Assembly: GCF_964340395.1 (NCBI RefSeq)
Contig: NC_135570.1
Coordinates: 3,362,498-3,426,497 of the forward strand
Reading direction: 5' to 3'
DNA length: 64,000 nucleotides
Source of the DNA: Glandiceps talaboti
Lineage: Eukaryota > Hemichordata > Enteropneusta > Spengelidae
The stretch's first letter is position 1; each line of letters begins with the position of its first letter. The translations under genes and the position numbers were made by a program. The notes below the pieces were generated by a model. It saw nothing but the letters and a program-made list of their open reading frames with translations. It was not told where the DNA came from and did no database searches. Shown here one piece after another: positions 10,096 through 23,192 of the stretch.

Positions 10096-13000
10096 ATGTC
10101 ACAGCAAGCTGCACCGCCCAAGCTCACTACGAGCCGTCAAATTCCGACTCGGAAGGTGATTTTGAACGACCCATCGCAAATGCCCAATGATTATAGCTCA
10201 ACGCCAGGAGGGACCATTTTTTCAACCACGCCAGGAGGTGAGTGCATCCATACATGTTTCTTATTCATCACTAGTTCTCGGCGATGTAAGACATATAAGT
10301 ACATGAAATCCAATTTAGTGGAATTTGATATAATTTCGAGTTTCTGTCAGCGAAGAAATAAGGATCCCCAGGTGTTTGATAAGTACGGAAACACAGATAA
10401 ACAGGACGTTACGCACACATTGTAACGACGTTTTTCTCATGGTGCGACATTAGGCCTTCGTTTCTCGACACACTATTGCCTTCTCGAGGCTTTCATGTAT
10501 GTCTAAGCGAAGATTTTAATACTTAGGTTATTTCTGATTAAAAACTAAAAGTAATAATTAACATTTCCCAGTATTTCGGTAGTTTTTAGAACATATGTTA
10601 TATCCAAGTTGATCAAAACACGATACAATGTCGTATGTGTGCACGATCACGTCATAGTCGATACCACGTGACTTTGTTTTGATGTGATCATCACACCATT
10701 TTGTCCTTGTGGGGGTTTCCCAAATCACTCGACAGTTAGATTTACGGATGACTTATAACGTGAATATTGGTTTAGTTTTCTCTTATTAACACCAAGATGA
10801 GAGGAAAATCATTTAAAATATTATGAAATTCTCTATTGATGCTTTTTTCATGAAAACGATGGATGTTTAGTGCAGCTGACAACATATACCCATTCTGTGC
10901 ACAGTACAGTTGTGTTTATTTGTCAGTGTTACACAGTTAATATGTCTGTTTGGGAGACACAGACAGTCAGTGTGTGTTATAGAGGTCACTGGTTTGGTGT
11001 TTGCTTAGTGACTTTGTTCAGTTTTATAGTTGAATTTGACTTGTTTGTACTGCGTAGTCAACTTGACATCCTGTTTGAAATAAAAGGAGAATGTTAGCTT
11101 TAAATATGAATTTATGCAGAATATCATACCAATTTTATCTTTGTTTCACTGAAATGTGGAAAATGAAAATGTTGGTTTGAGTTTGTTTCTAAACATGATA
11201 AAATTACTGAGGAACTTGCTGACCTTTGACCTTGGCAATTGTCCAAGTTCTTGCATCAGTTTTTCTAGTCAACAGTTCCCAATGTCCTAATTTGTGCAAT
11301 CAATATGTAAACAATAACAAATCTAAGCTCAGTTAAACAAGCTGAAAAGGAACGCTTCTAAGAAAGTCCCAATATTCTAAATGCAAGTATCTACATTTTG
11401 TATGGCCAGAGTCAAAGGGGGGGGGGGGGGGGTCCCCAAAATTCTTCAAGAATCATGGGTTCCCAATACTCTAAATGCAAGCATCTACCTCTGGAGTTAT
11501 GAGTGGGTCTCACCTTGGAAAGTGATTGGGTGTGTGTCTTACAAGGAAAAGGCGCAATATTAATACTAATAACAATAACAAATACTAGTAACTGTAGTAT
11601 TACCCATTTTCAGACAGGATTCAAGCCAATCTTTTACAACTCATACTACATGAACTAAGTTCATTTATTGAGCTTGTGTGACATTGTGCGATCGTCCCTT
11701 ATGCTATATTTGTTTTCTAATAGGCACTCGCATTATTTACGAACGTAAATTCTTGATGCAAATGAGGAATTCACCACTTGCACGGACTCCACCCAAGAAT
11801 TTGCCAGTTATTCCAGGTGTTACTAGTCCAATAGAAAACACTAAGAAAGTTCAACAAAAATCGAAGAATAACGCTAATCATGAAAACAGTGATAAAGATA
11901 AGCCAATATTGGGTAAGTATAATGGTTATTGGATTTAGCCAAGTAGGTAATGCAGATTGGTGTTGAGAAACTGATGTATGTGTTTGGGGGACTTCAGTTT
12001 GTTTTTACAATGTAGTATTATATGCTGTTATTTATGTTAGGCTATGCAAATTGCATCATATATTGAATGTAGAAAGGGTATGCTAATGAGGTCAAACAGG
12101 GTCGCTCTAGCTTAAGAGAATTGAAAAGTTATGTTTTTATGTCAATTCACACATTATGAAATCCTTCATTTGTCTACCATGAAAGTAAGCAATCAAGATA
12201 TACCTAACAATAGTTTATAATATTCCCTGATGGTAATGTCTTCATATTGAGAATCCAAGTTTTTGAAGCATGGCCAAGTGCCATGAAATACAATAAAAGT
12301 ATTCACTACATGTTTTCAAAGCACATCATCTAAAAAGCAAGTTTCAAATTGCTATAATGCTAATATTAAAACACAAGTCTCAAATTAATGAGACAAAACA
12401 TTAACTCTGGTATCTGGGAAAATGTCAGAGATGAAACATTTATGACTAACAATATTTTGAGGTCATATAGCAAAATCTAATCAAGTGAAGTTGTGTACTG
12501 TCCACTGTGTTTGTTTCTGTGTTAGCATGCAATTCTGCATGAACAAAAATGTTTTGTTCCAATGTTAACCTCTTATTTTCCTGTATATTTTATAAGTAAT
12601 TTGTTTTGTGAACTGCCCCCCCCCCCCTCTTTTTTTCCATCCAGAAGTAACGTTAAAGAGTTCCATATTTGAGTGGAGCTATGATCTTTGCTGTAGACAA
12701 AATGTTTGCTTGTACAGAGTATGTTTTTGGTGGAGTTATGATCTTTGCTGTAGACAAAACGTTTGCTTATACAGAGTATGTTTTTGGTGTACAGATATAT
12801 GTCTTTCAAATTTTCACCAAGTTGTAATTATTTCATAAACATGAATCCTGTGACTTGCCACCCTTTGATCAGCCGAGAATGGTTGTGAAGCAGATTATAA
12901 TGAATAAATAAATAAATAAATAGAGATTTATATAGCACCAAGTATCCATCAAGTGATGTTCACTGGTGCTTACAATTGATACTGTCATAAGTAGGCTCTC

Positions 13001-13764
13001 TCAAATAGGTATGTCTTTAGTCTTAATTTGAAAGTCACAATACTCAGTGCAGACTGGCTAGTGTTTGGTAGTGTTTAATGTATAATGCATGGAGTTTATT
13101 CAAAATTTATAAACACAGTCAGTCTGTGATATCTCCAAATGCAGAGAGGTACACTGTAAATATTTATAGTGGTGTAGACATTGTTTTTGACAAGGTTTGA
13201 GGAAAGATAGGGAAACCTTGTCAAAGTCCAAGAGATTTCTGTAATATTTACCATAGCCAGCTTGATAAAAATAATGTGGAACATAGGTCAGTTTTATGTA
13301 CTTACCAGCTCAGCTGTAATAAAACGTTTGTAGAAATCAAATTGTACCTGTACAGCTGTATGAAACAAAGTGAAATACAGTTTACTAAATATACTACATG
13401 TACATATACAAAATGAATGTATTATGCAGGTGAATAGGAACAAAGAAATTGCAGCTTTGTATTGCATCAGTATACACATACTTGGTTTAATCCTAGCTGT
13501 CAACATGAAACATCAGGTCTTCTTAAGAGATGTGAAGTCATGGGTGATGTTTGCAGATATGTGACTTTGAATACATGTACATTTGTATATGTGGCCATTA
13601 ACGTTTATACTTTTGTTATGCATGCACAAGTTACACATTGCATTTCACAAGTTCTGTAATGCAAAGTATGTGCATACTAACATAATGAAGCTATCAACAG
13701 TTTGATTTTCTTTCATGTTGCTTCTACAGAACTTGATGAGCCACAGTTCCAGATGGATATTTAA
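10096..13764 (+). CDS. EIF4EBP: Eukaryotic translation initiation factor 4E-binding protein (4E-BP), 3 coding exons
   Basis: Exons 10096-10237, 11724-11912 and 13730-13764 join in phase 1 at both junctions, giving 121 aa; vertebrate 4E-BPs are about 100-120 aa. 4E-BP is a cytoplasmic repressor of cap-dependent translation: unphosphorylated it competes with eIF4G for eIF4E, and mTORC1 phosphorylation releases it. All diagnostic motifs are visible. They are a RAIP-like RQIP at residues 14-17, priming sites STPGGT and TTPGGT (Thr36 and Thr45), the eIF4E-binding motif YERKFLM at 53-59, RNSPLARTP with Ser64 and Thr69, PVIPGVTSP, and a C-terminal TOS-like motif FQMDI at 117-121. The canonical TOS is FEMDI, so Glu is replaced by Gln. 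The gene is divergent from LRRC20 and tandem with ANKHD1 downstream. An AATAAA at 16343-16348 is one candidate polyadenylation signal, giving a long 3' UTR. Confidence 0.96.
12673..12786. repeat. 57-bp tandem duplication in 4E-BP intron 2
   Basis: Two adjacent copies of a 57-bp unit containing ATGATCTTTGCTGTAGACAA and CAGAGTATGTTTTTG, differing at only a few positions. Confidence 0.85.
12905..13080 (+). repeat. SINE-like dispersed element with (AATA)n
   Basis: Short (AATA)n followed by GAGATTTATATAGCACCAAGT and then GGTGCTTACAATTG. The arrangement resembles the 'TTATATAGCGCC ... GCGCTTTACAA' retroelement tails common in animal genomes and resembles the block at 33655-33710. Family assignment is by recall only. 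Confidence 0.4.
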
Positions 13765-15506
13765 AAGTTCAACTTGGAAATCCTCAACACTTACATTAGA
13801 CAGTGCAGCACGATGGATATAGCTGGTGTTTACTTATGATGACTTGAGGTGCAATAGAAGTTCAAACGGTGGTCATCATACATTAGGGACGTTGATGTGA
13901 ATTGGAGTTTCATACAGTGATCAAAGAGTGACTTGACATACGACTCACATTTTCAAGATATGTCAAACAAAAGGCAAGACAGAAGTTTTTGTGATGTTTG
14001 CATCATTATTTCATAATGTGTGTTTAGAAGTGTTGTCAGGGTGATGACAGAAGACAAACCAGGGAAAATTTACACTTGGGAGGATGTAAAGATTAAATCA
14101 AGTTTATTTAATTTTTTTAGATAATTAATCATGTTTTATCCACAGGGTATGTAGAGTGATTATTCCTATCATGACTTAATTGTGTTTACAGATTGATTAC
14201 CAAATGACTGTCTACAATAAGAGATGTAGATAGTATCAGAGTAACTTTAATTAGTACCAGGCTTCTCCCCAGGCCTTTCTAATATAGTTGGTTTCACACT
14301 GAGATTTCCTTATACGATATAAGTTAATTAGCATAACAGTATATTCCTTTTGTCATGTAAATTCATACTGTTCTGTGTGTGGTTTCTGGGGAGAACACTG
14401 ACTAGTACTCAGGTTGGTTCTTGCTAAATGTTGCTGGTGTCAAAACTGGAGGTTAGGCTCAGCTCCTTTGTTCTGTCTAGTTTATGATAAGGTTGAAAAA
14501 AGTTGTCGTGTAAGCGATTGCTTTTTAAGTTGAGGTCAGTGATTTGAACTTTGGGTACTAGTGAGACTTGACAGAAAAATATATGATATGTAGGACTAGT
14601 TAAGTAGTTGATCTTATCATGCTGCGAAAAAAGAGCTAGCCAGTGCAATTTGGTTGTTTATATACTCCTATATCATGTAAGACGTTATATCAATATAGAA
14701 GTAGGTAAAAACAGTAAACCTGGCCAAGGATGCCTTTTAGTATCCAGTTTTTTCCAACAACTGATTTACTGAGGACAGTTCCAGAGTCCGAGATTCTTCT
14801 TTAACCATGACTTGACTTCAGGGAAGCCCTTGAGTTCTCTTGGGCTAGCAGTGGATTTATTCTACTATATTTAGACAACAAAACAAAAAATAGACATATG
14901 GATAGCAAGAGCTAACCTGACAACTAGACTTTTGTTTAAAGTAATATAGATATATTTACATACAAAATTTCTTAGATCTTCCATCACAAGTGTTGCCCTA
15001 TTTGGAATTCACAAATATCAGGATTATCTCATTCTATTCTCTGTAGATAAAATACCAGTTATTTTGTCAAACTGGCCCGTAATTTATTTTCCCGTGAAGA
15101 ACCAATGACGCCATTGTTTTTAAGAGTTTTTTTTCTTAAAATATTTCTTATTACATATTTTTGAAATGGATTTTGAAACATGTTTTGTGTTATAGTGTAT
15201 GTAATTTTCTTCTGAGCAACCTGTGGTTGACACATGATTTGCCACTTGGGTCACTTTATGAAACTTCTATGTAATTCAATAACTCATGATGTGATGGAGA
15301 GTCATCCCATTGAAAGGCAGTTTTTCTTTTCACTGTATTTATGCTTTATTTTGTAAACCAGCCATTCCATGTATGTAGATAACATGTTCAAACTCTGTTC
15401 TGGCCAAAAGTAGAGAATGCTGCATTAAACATAGGTTCTTCATATGGTTTATTATAACTAATGTATTCACTATGCACTTATGAATGTACACAAATTGTGT
15501 GATATC

Positions 15507-15517
<11 letters not shown>

Positions 15518-15564
<47 letters not shown>
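15518..15564. repeat. (AC)n microsatellite
   Basis: About 47 bp of AC dinucleotides preceded by CATACATACATAC. Confidence 0.95.
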
Positions 15565-15567
<3 letters not shown>

Positions 15568-15867
15568 ACATAATGTGGTAAACCACCTTGCAGTCTTTTG
15601 TGAAAGTAACATTGTACAAGGATGAGTGAAAATGAAGATTAATCTTTTCACCATGGATACCAATAGCATGGAATTACAAGGAGTGGACAGTGACGTGTAT
15701 AAGTTCCTTATAAGTTCCTAATCTTACACCATTAACCTGATAAAGCCTATATCCCATATATAGGGTATAATTAGAAAGATATCCCGAAACCAAGTCACTA
15801 AAGGGTGAAATAAAAAGATTGAAGATGTAGTTAAATTAACAGAATTAACGCCATTGACATTTACCAT

Positions 15868-15951
15868 GAAACTTATGGATATCGTGTTCGAAGTTGAAAC
15901 TTAGAGATATGGTGTTCAAAGTTGAAACTTAGGGATATGGTGTTCAAAGTA
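15868..15951. repeat. 28-bp tandem repeat, three copies
   Basis: Three successive units of the form GAAACTTAGRGATATGGTGT followed by TCAAAGTT, with a few substitutions in the first copy. Confidence 0.85.
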
Positions 15952-17891
15952 CATGTGTGCTACAGTACTGAACAGTAGTTCTACCCATCCTGTCAGAATA
16001 CCACTTTCTAAGATCACCCCTAGTGGCCAGACTGCACAATCTTTTATTTTTACAATTATCAGACTATGACATGTAAAATCCAAATGGACTGTGTATATGT
16101 ATACCCACACAGATATGTTTATAGTTGTGAAATGAAGTATATATCAATTCATGAAATGTGGTGTTTCCGGTTTTGTAGATATAATGGTCACTCAATGGAA
16201 ATGTGGCATTTCTGGATTTTCGGCAATTCCGTTTTCTGACCGTCATGTAAACAGAACTGGAAATGCCACCCTTTCATGCACTTGTGATGCCATTTTCATA
16301 TGAAATCAGGGTACACTTCAGAATCTTTGCATATGAAAATTTAATAAAGTCAACAGTCAACACACTAGACTGACTGGTCAAAGACATGTGTCAACTAGTT
16401 GGCACTTCGCACTCTTCACACTATATAAGTGTGACAGCAAATTTCCAGAGCTGACAGAGACAGGCTTGCCAAGTACAACATGAACTTATTTGTCAAAACA
16501 TGTCCAGTATTTTAAATCAGTGGATATATATGTGAACCTGTAAATTATTGGTTATTGAAATTATATGCATGTGAATGTCTAAGAAGATACATGTATGTTA
16601 TTTTCTGTTAGTGTAACATTATTTGATCAAAACTACCTACTGGAAGGACAAGAATTAATGATTGTTGTTTTCATTTTTAGATAGTGCATGTTGACTGTCG
16701 GTAGTTGATTTTGTACACTAAGTTTAATTTTACCTGATGTCTTGGACACTAAAGATGTATGTAAAAAAAGAGAAAATGATTGAAGATTTTAATAAGTTTT
16801 CTTTGAATAGTGAAAGGTTTGCATACTAATTAGCTTATTTGCATACTCATTGTTTGTAGGGGAGGGGGGGGGGGGAGTTGCATCATTGAATGATTGTTGT
16901 GAATTCTCTATGTCCTGACAGAACATCGCTGACATAAACCACTGTTAAAATATAATTTTGTAAATAGTGTGGTGATTTTTTTATCTGCTTGAAGTCAGAA
17001 GTATGGAGATTTGAAGTTATAGAAGGGATTTATGTTATTTGCATAAAAATGCACATCTTAATACTTGAATCATGCATTGGTGTTAGGGGTCACACTAACT
17101 TCAGTTGACAATCCAAAATCAATATTCCTCTTGTTGATACAAAGTTGTGGATAAGCACTTGTACCAAACCCTGTACATCAACTATTTTCTAAATTAGGAT
17201 CATTGAAAGTGTATACGTTTCATAACCCCCAAAGGAAAGTAGTCATGTCCCTCATTTTATACAAATATTCAAGAGAAATGCAAGGAAAGTGCATCTTTAT
17301 CCAGGAACACATAGTGTACCAAATGAAAGATAAACTTGTTTGTTGACAGCCTTTGTCAATTTATTCCTATGAACTTAATACAAACGGATTTAATAGAGAT
17401 GTTTTTTTTCCGGTTCATCAAAAAGGTGGATTAATTGTGAACACATTATTTCACAATACATCATATCGTTTGCCAGATGTAACAGTAATCCCCTAGTCAA
17501 AAATACCATTTCACTTTGCACTGAGAAATATTTTAGCGTTATAACCCAAAAGTGGATATTTTTGTTGCCGAAAAGTTTTCATATATAAATTCACTTCAAG
17601 AGCAGAGTGTGAATGGATGTACATACCTCACGATACGGAAAAAAAGTTTACAACTATCACTGGCCAGTTTCACATATTAGAAATGTTTTTTTTTTTAAGA
17701 ATTATTTTATAATGAGGAATTGGACACTTTTCCTGCATGAGGAATCAGAATACAATAATTGATTTAAGGATGTAGTGACACTTTAAAGTTTGTTCTAGCA
17801 AACATTTTTTGAGAACTTCTTTTTAACACAAATTGTAAAATTGAGCTATGGATGTCATAGGAGTGGTATTTTAATATTCTTTGTCACTAGT

Positions 17892-17991
17892 AGACTGTAA
17901 GATACGTCGTGACGTTTCGCCCTCACTGGCCTCCCATGTTAGGGGTTGGCTGATGTTTGAGGGCGCCCCGTCACGGCGTACCTTACAGACT
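17892..17991. mobile_element. GC-rich palindromic MITE, copy 1, with 11-bp target-site duplication
   Basis: A 100-bp imperfect palindrome starts AGACTGTAAGATACGTCGTG and ends with the near-complement CACGGCGTACCTTACAGACT. Internal CGCCCTC and GAGGGCG blocks also pair. It is flanked by TTGTCACTAGT (17881-17891) and ATGTCACTAGT (17992-18002), an 11-bp direct repeat with one mismatch. It is much more GC-rich than its surroundings. Confidence 0.92.
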
Positions 17992-20900
17992 ATGTCACTA
18001 GTTGCACGGTGCATATAGCCTACAATGACTTGTTCTGAAATGTGTTCAGAATAAATACTTCATATGCATCGTAACATGTTGATAACACAATAGTAATAAT
18101 CTACAGTATTACAGCATTTGTATTTATGGAATAGGGAACTTGCAAACCCGCCATGTTGAATGTTGCATCATGGGAAATGTGATAATATATACTAATCAAT
18201 TAGCATTGTAAACAATGATATTGTAACATTGTTTGTAACCAGGAATGATCAATTCATAGTCACCCTGGTCTGTGTGGGAGGTTAATTTTATCAGTAGCTC
18301 CAGATTAGGTATTACGATAACCACAGATAATCCCATAGTCCTTTGCGTCTGAGCATGCCCAGTTTGGATTGCAAGTTCCCTATTGTTACCTTGATGAGGA
18401 TAAAGCATTGATTCATATGTTCAAAATAAACAGAGTCATCATTGCAGGTGCTCTCCCACTGTTGTCACTTACACCAGCTTTGTTGAGTGCCCTCAATGAC
18501 CAATCTTTCAGGCTCGTGTTCAAAATAACTGGCACTTACTGTTTTTCTGATCTATAAATGCAACCATGTAAGATTTGTCACTTGCATTCCACAATGCTGT
18601 CAAGTACATAGAAGCCGGAGCATCCACAATTATGACTCGCAGTCAACTGGGTGGTATTACATAGCTAACATAAGAAAGTTGATAAGATGTGCCCATAAGC
18701 GCAGACGATAATTAGGAGTGATGTATGACAAAAAAAACTTTGTAAGACTCAGGATCACTCCATTCTAACCAGTACTGTAACTGTTCATGCTAATACTCAG
18801 AATTTTTGTGAACATTTTGTAGTGAATGTCGGGGAAAATTAGATTTGTAATTATCCTATTCTGTTACTTACATTCACACCTCTGTGTTTAAGTCTAAAAT
18901 TTAAGCCAAAGTACATTGTTGTCAGAATAGTGACAATATTGAATATTTCTGTAGATTTGGCAGATAAATAGTACTTATATAACTACCATTGCATCTCTTG
19001 TTAGAGTTTTGTGTACTCTGGCCCACACTTGGACTACATATGATTGACACATTTTGCATACTGAAGTCCACAGGGGGAAACATGTATGTGTATGTGTAGT
19101 TGTAACAGTGGAATTCACTACTGTTGAAACCATAATGTGATGTTAGATGTTTTAATCTGGAGCAATACTGGGGTCAAGGCTGTCAGCTATTGTGAAAGCC
19201 AGTCAATACCCAGTGTATCTTGACCCTGGTTTGACCTTGGCTGTACTAAACTGGGGTTAAAGTGGGGTCATGACAGTGGGGTTTGTGTGAAGGCCAGCTA
19301 ATACCTGATCATGAAGTGTGGTGGTGATACAAACATTTTGAATGTGTCATAAGAAGCAGATTTTATGTGTGCGAGCAAAGACATTTTCAATCACCTGCTG
19401 TACAGAAAGAGTTCTCCAGAATGTAGTGAACTCAAGATAAGAGGTGCAATGATAGTAGTTAGTACTATTACCTTGTTAGTTGGTGCTATGTACATCTGTA
19501 TGCTGTCACATGACAAGCGTTCCAATTGTAATGATCATATTGATATCATGTATGTTACAGTTGACTCTTAAATTGGTTAAATAGAAATATGACCAATATT
19601 GAATTGATTTATTGTGTTTGATTGTAAGATTCCTTTGTTGCTTTCACATCTATACAATTGTTTGTGGAATGATGATGAAAACGCCAAGCTCATTGTTATG
19701 TACCATATCATACTTATTAATTGTGCATGTAACTCCTATACCTCTGGATTAGCTGGATTAGTCTAGTTTTATCTGTGGCACCAGATCTCAAGATCTCTCT
19801 TTACATCTAACTCAGTGAGAAAATTTTTAATTCAACCAGTCATTAACATCATATCTTTGACCACAGAATTCTGCCCATTGATAGGTTGATATTTATTGGG
19901 GGCAGTGACAGTAATGTGATTATCCAAATATGGTATTGTTGTCAGCTCAGGATGCTACTTATACACTGTTGACATTATTCTGACAGTCAAGGTTTACTCA
20001 TTTGCATGAATAAATTTTGGTTTGTAATTTCTCATTGAGCTAGACACGGTGAAGAGATGATGCAATACCACGGATAGATCTAGACTATGACTGGATGATT
20101 GACCAGGCAAGCATTCTCTCCACACAGCCTACCACAAAGACCACGCGACTCAAGATTTCTTGAAGTAATATACATGTCAGATTTATGAGTGAAATGGTAC
20201 ATTTTTGAACTTCAAAGTTGAATGCATACAAAGCATGATAACTTTTCAGTTATTCAACACAAATTTACATTTTCTGTCATGTGAAAATTTTTTAAGATTC
20301 GAGATGTAAAATGACTTTGATTTAAGAAAAATCCTAGAAAAAAAAAGAATAAGTTCCAGCTGTGTATGTTGCTACAAATGTATGTACAAGTTAGGGAACT
20401 AAAAATATTTTAACATCTTTATGTCAGTTGATTACTGAAGTCTGTCTCTCACAGTAGCTTTGTTTATAACTAACATTGTAGGTCTTAATTGAAGGTTAGA
20501 GAACTGTTAGTAGAAAGGAACTTATTTTCTATTTTTAATGCTTGATAGAGAAAGATGCTGCTGTCATGGTAACACTAAGAAAGTATGGGATGTTTCTCCA
20601 TCTTCAGGTTCGGGTGCTGAGAAGAAATATCATAATGATGCTGCTTCTATACAAAATAAAAGTGTTTCAAAGATGTTATTCCAGTGATCTTAATTAAAAC
20701 GTGCCTGGAAGAAAGATATTTTCCTCACAAACATGAAATATCATGGGTCCCCTTTCATGCCTTCAACGTATGTTAAACTCAAAGCATTATACAAATGTAT
20801 GGGAAGTTTTGTTGAACTGAGATCAATACATTGATTGATTATATTGCCTTTTTTATTTCATTGAACATTCATGTACATGTATGTGAATGAAAGGAAAACT

Positions 20901-23088
20901 GCCTCTGGGTTTCGGTAGCTAGTTTCAGGAGCTGAGTTGATACATACAGCTTTAGTTATTTGTGAAGTCAGACATTATTTTAAACATACATGCGGTGTTG
21001 GTGAAATCTGGAGCTTATGGAAGCTGGGTTTACAATTGAAGGGATCAACTCTAGAAAAAATGTATATTATTTACTAAAAACATCCAGTTTGTGAAGGTGC
21101 ATTTCCAAGTGTGTGGGAAGTGAATATGCAACAAACCGTGCCACAGTTTGGTAACATCTGTGATTTTTGGTCAAAGCTTGTAAGTTTACCATAACCAGTT
21201 CTGATGTATACCACACTATCTGCTTGACTCTGGAGTGTGACATTTACAGGCAAAATGTCCATATTTGTTTTAAAAAATAGTGAATCTTCTTCAGATGTGA
21301 AGCTATTTTGTTACAATAGTGGTCATACTCTTGACCAAAAACTGGTAAATTTTGTAAAGACCTGAAGAAAACTTGTTAATCATGGTGAACATTTTGAAAA
21401 TTCAGATTGTGATCAAACTTTTCACCAAATTGTAGAAAATTATATTCTGACAAATTATTAAGAAATTTTAGAAAAATCAAAGATAGCCCTCAAACTATAA
21501 TCAGACCATTCGCTGAACTCTACGATATTGACTAGGTAAACAAATCAACCAATGTATTGATTCTCGTCATGTGTTTATCAGTAAGCATGATCTACACTTC
21601 CTGGCTTTGTTAGTTTCAACTGAGATATTATGAAATACATGTATCAAGAGAAGAGAACTGTCATCATTATGAGAAAAAAAACCCAATGTTGTATGTCTCA
21701 TTATTTTGTGTGCAAGACAGTGAATGATAATGTGATCAACTTATTACATCCCATAAACACCAAAGGTCAAAGATCATACATGGTCAAAGATAAAATGTTA
21801 TGTGCACTCTGATCAACAAAAGTTATTATAATATATATATTGTGTGTGTATATAATGTTGTAGACTCTAGATAGAGGTGTATAAGAATTCATATTGAAGT
21901 GAAATCAATGTTACATGCTGTTTATCAAATGGGCCCGATGTCCAAATTTCATAAATTGTACAGGCCTGTTGCTATAACTCCCACTCCATTACAGTAGTAT
22001 CCCCATATTACTATACGACTTGCTGTGGACCATTTCATCAAACAGTTTGAGACCATGTACATACACAGACAGACTTAATCCACAATATGCCAGTATAAGT
22101 CGCAAAAGATACATGTAATGTTTATTGGGCTGGCAAGTAAATAAACATGCTGAAAATGTATGCAAATCAGCCCTAGCAACAAGAGCACACCCATAATTAG
22201 GATTGTCTACATAGCAACAGTAAAGTGATGGCATGTATATTTCTTTGGTAACAACACGGATGGATCAGTATGATATTTTCATGTGTTGTCCTAACGACTT
22301 ATTTTGTTACTGGTCAATAACAGGTCAGTGGCAGTGTCAATGAAGTTAGGTGGATACTACACATTTTAAGGTATACAATGTAGTTGACATATAAACTGTC
22401 CAGTTGTGTTACAATATCATTGGAGCTGTTTTTGGTTTACCCATAGACCCTCCACCAATGGTTTACCAGTAGACGTATATATGCAATGCAAATATGAATA
22501 ATACAAGAAATGTGATAGTTCGATATTGATCTTCCAGCTGTCCTGCAATTAGTCATGTTTTGACACTTCTAATGCGACTTACTATTGTCATCAAGACGAA
22601 AGTTATTCATAAAATGTAAATATTATTCTAAGTGATGACACTCGGCACAGCTGAGGCAAGTAAGAAGGTGTCTGTGGCACAGCTGAGAGTTCACCATGAC
22701 CTTGAGAGTTATATCAAAACTGTGCTGCCATAATAGAAATAAACTTGTCAAAAGTTATGAATTTTATAAAACACCTCTCTGATGTCCGTGACAACATGCT
22801 CGCACTTACTGACACCTAGTTGTAGGGCCCGCATGGCCAGAAGTAGTTATAAAGTAATTTGAACTAAAAGGAGTATATAAGTGGGAATTTCAACTAAAGG
22901 GAAATTAAGTGTAAACATTTTGCGAAAGTATCCTCAAAATATAGTGGAGGCCTGTTGTAAGCTTAGCATAGGGGCCCGTAGTATTTCTTAGATTGCTTTT
23001 CTTGTCTACAGGCCAAATATAACAACGTTTTGTCTTGAATATATTTCCGCTACCTTCATGGAATGAACATATATTCCAGTATAGAGTT

Positions 23089-23192
23089 AGACTGTAAGAT
23101 ACGTCGTGACGTTTCGCCCTCACCGGCCTCCTCTCACACTAGGGGTTGGCCAATGTGTGAGGGCGCCCCGTCACGGCGTACCGTAACAGACT
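23089..23192. mobile_element. GC-rich palindromic MITE, copy 2, with perfect 11-bp target-site duplication
   Basis: The 104-bp element shares the same termini and about 85-90% of its bases by eye with the copy at 17892. It is flanked by a perfect 11-bp direct repeat, AGTATAGAGTT, at 23078-23088 and 23193-23203. The perfect duplication implies a fairly recent insertion. Confidence 0.95.

Noticed and set aside
10240-10425. Continuation of the 4E-BP frame past 10237 to give a 109-aa protein
   Set aside because: This is read-through into intron 1; a GTGAGT donor and an in-phase exon 2 encoding the eIF4E-binding motif show the true structure.
18196-18557. Short overlapping frames (70 aa minus, 62 aa plus) near 18.3 kb
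   Set aside because: No splice or homology support; lengths are expected by chance.
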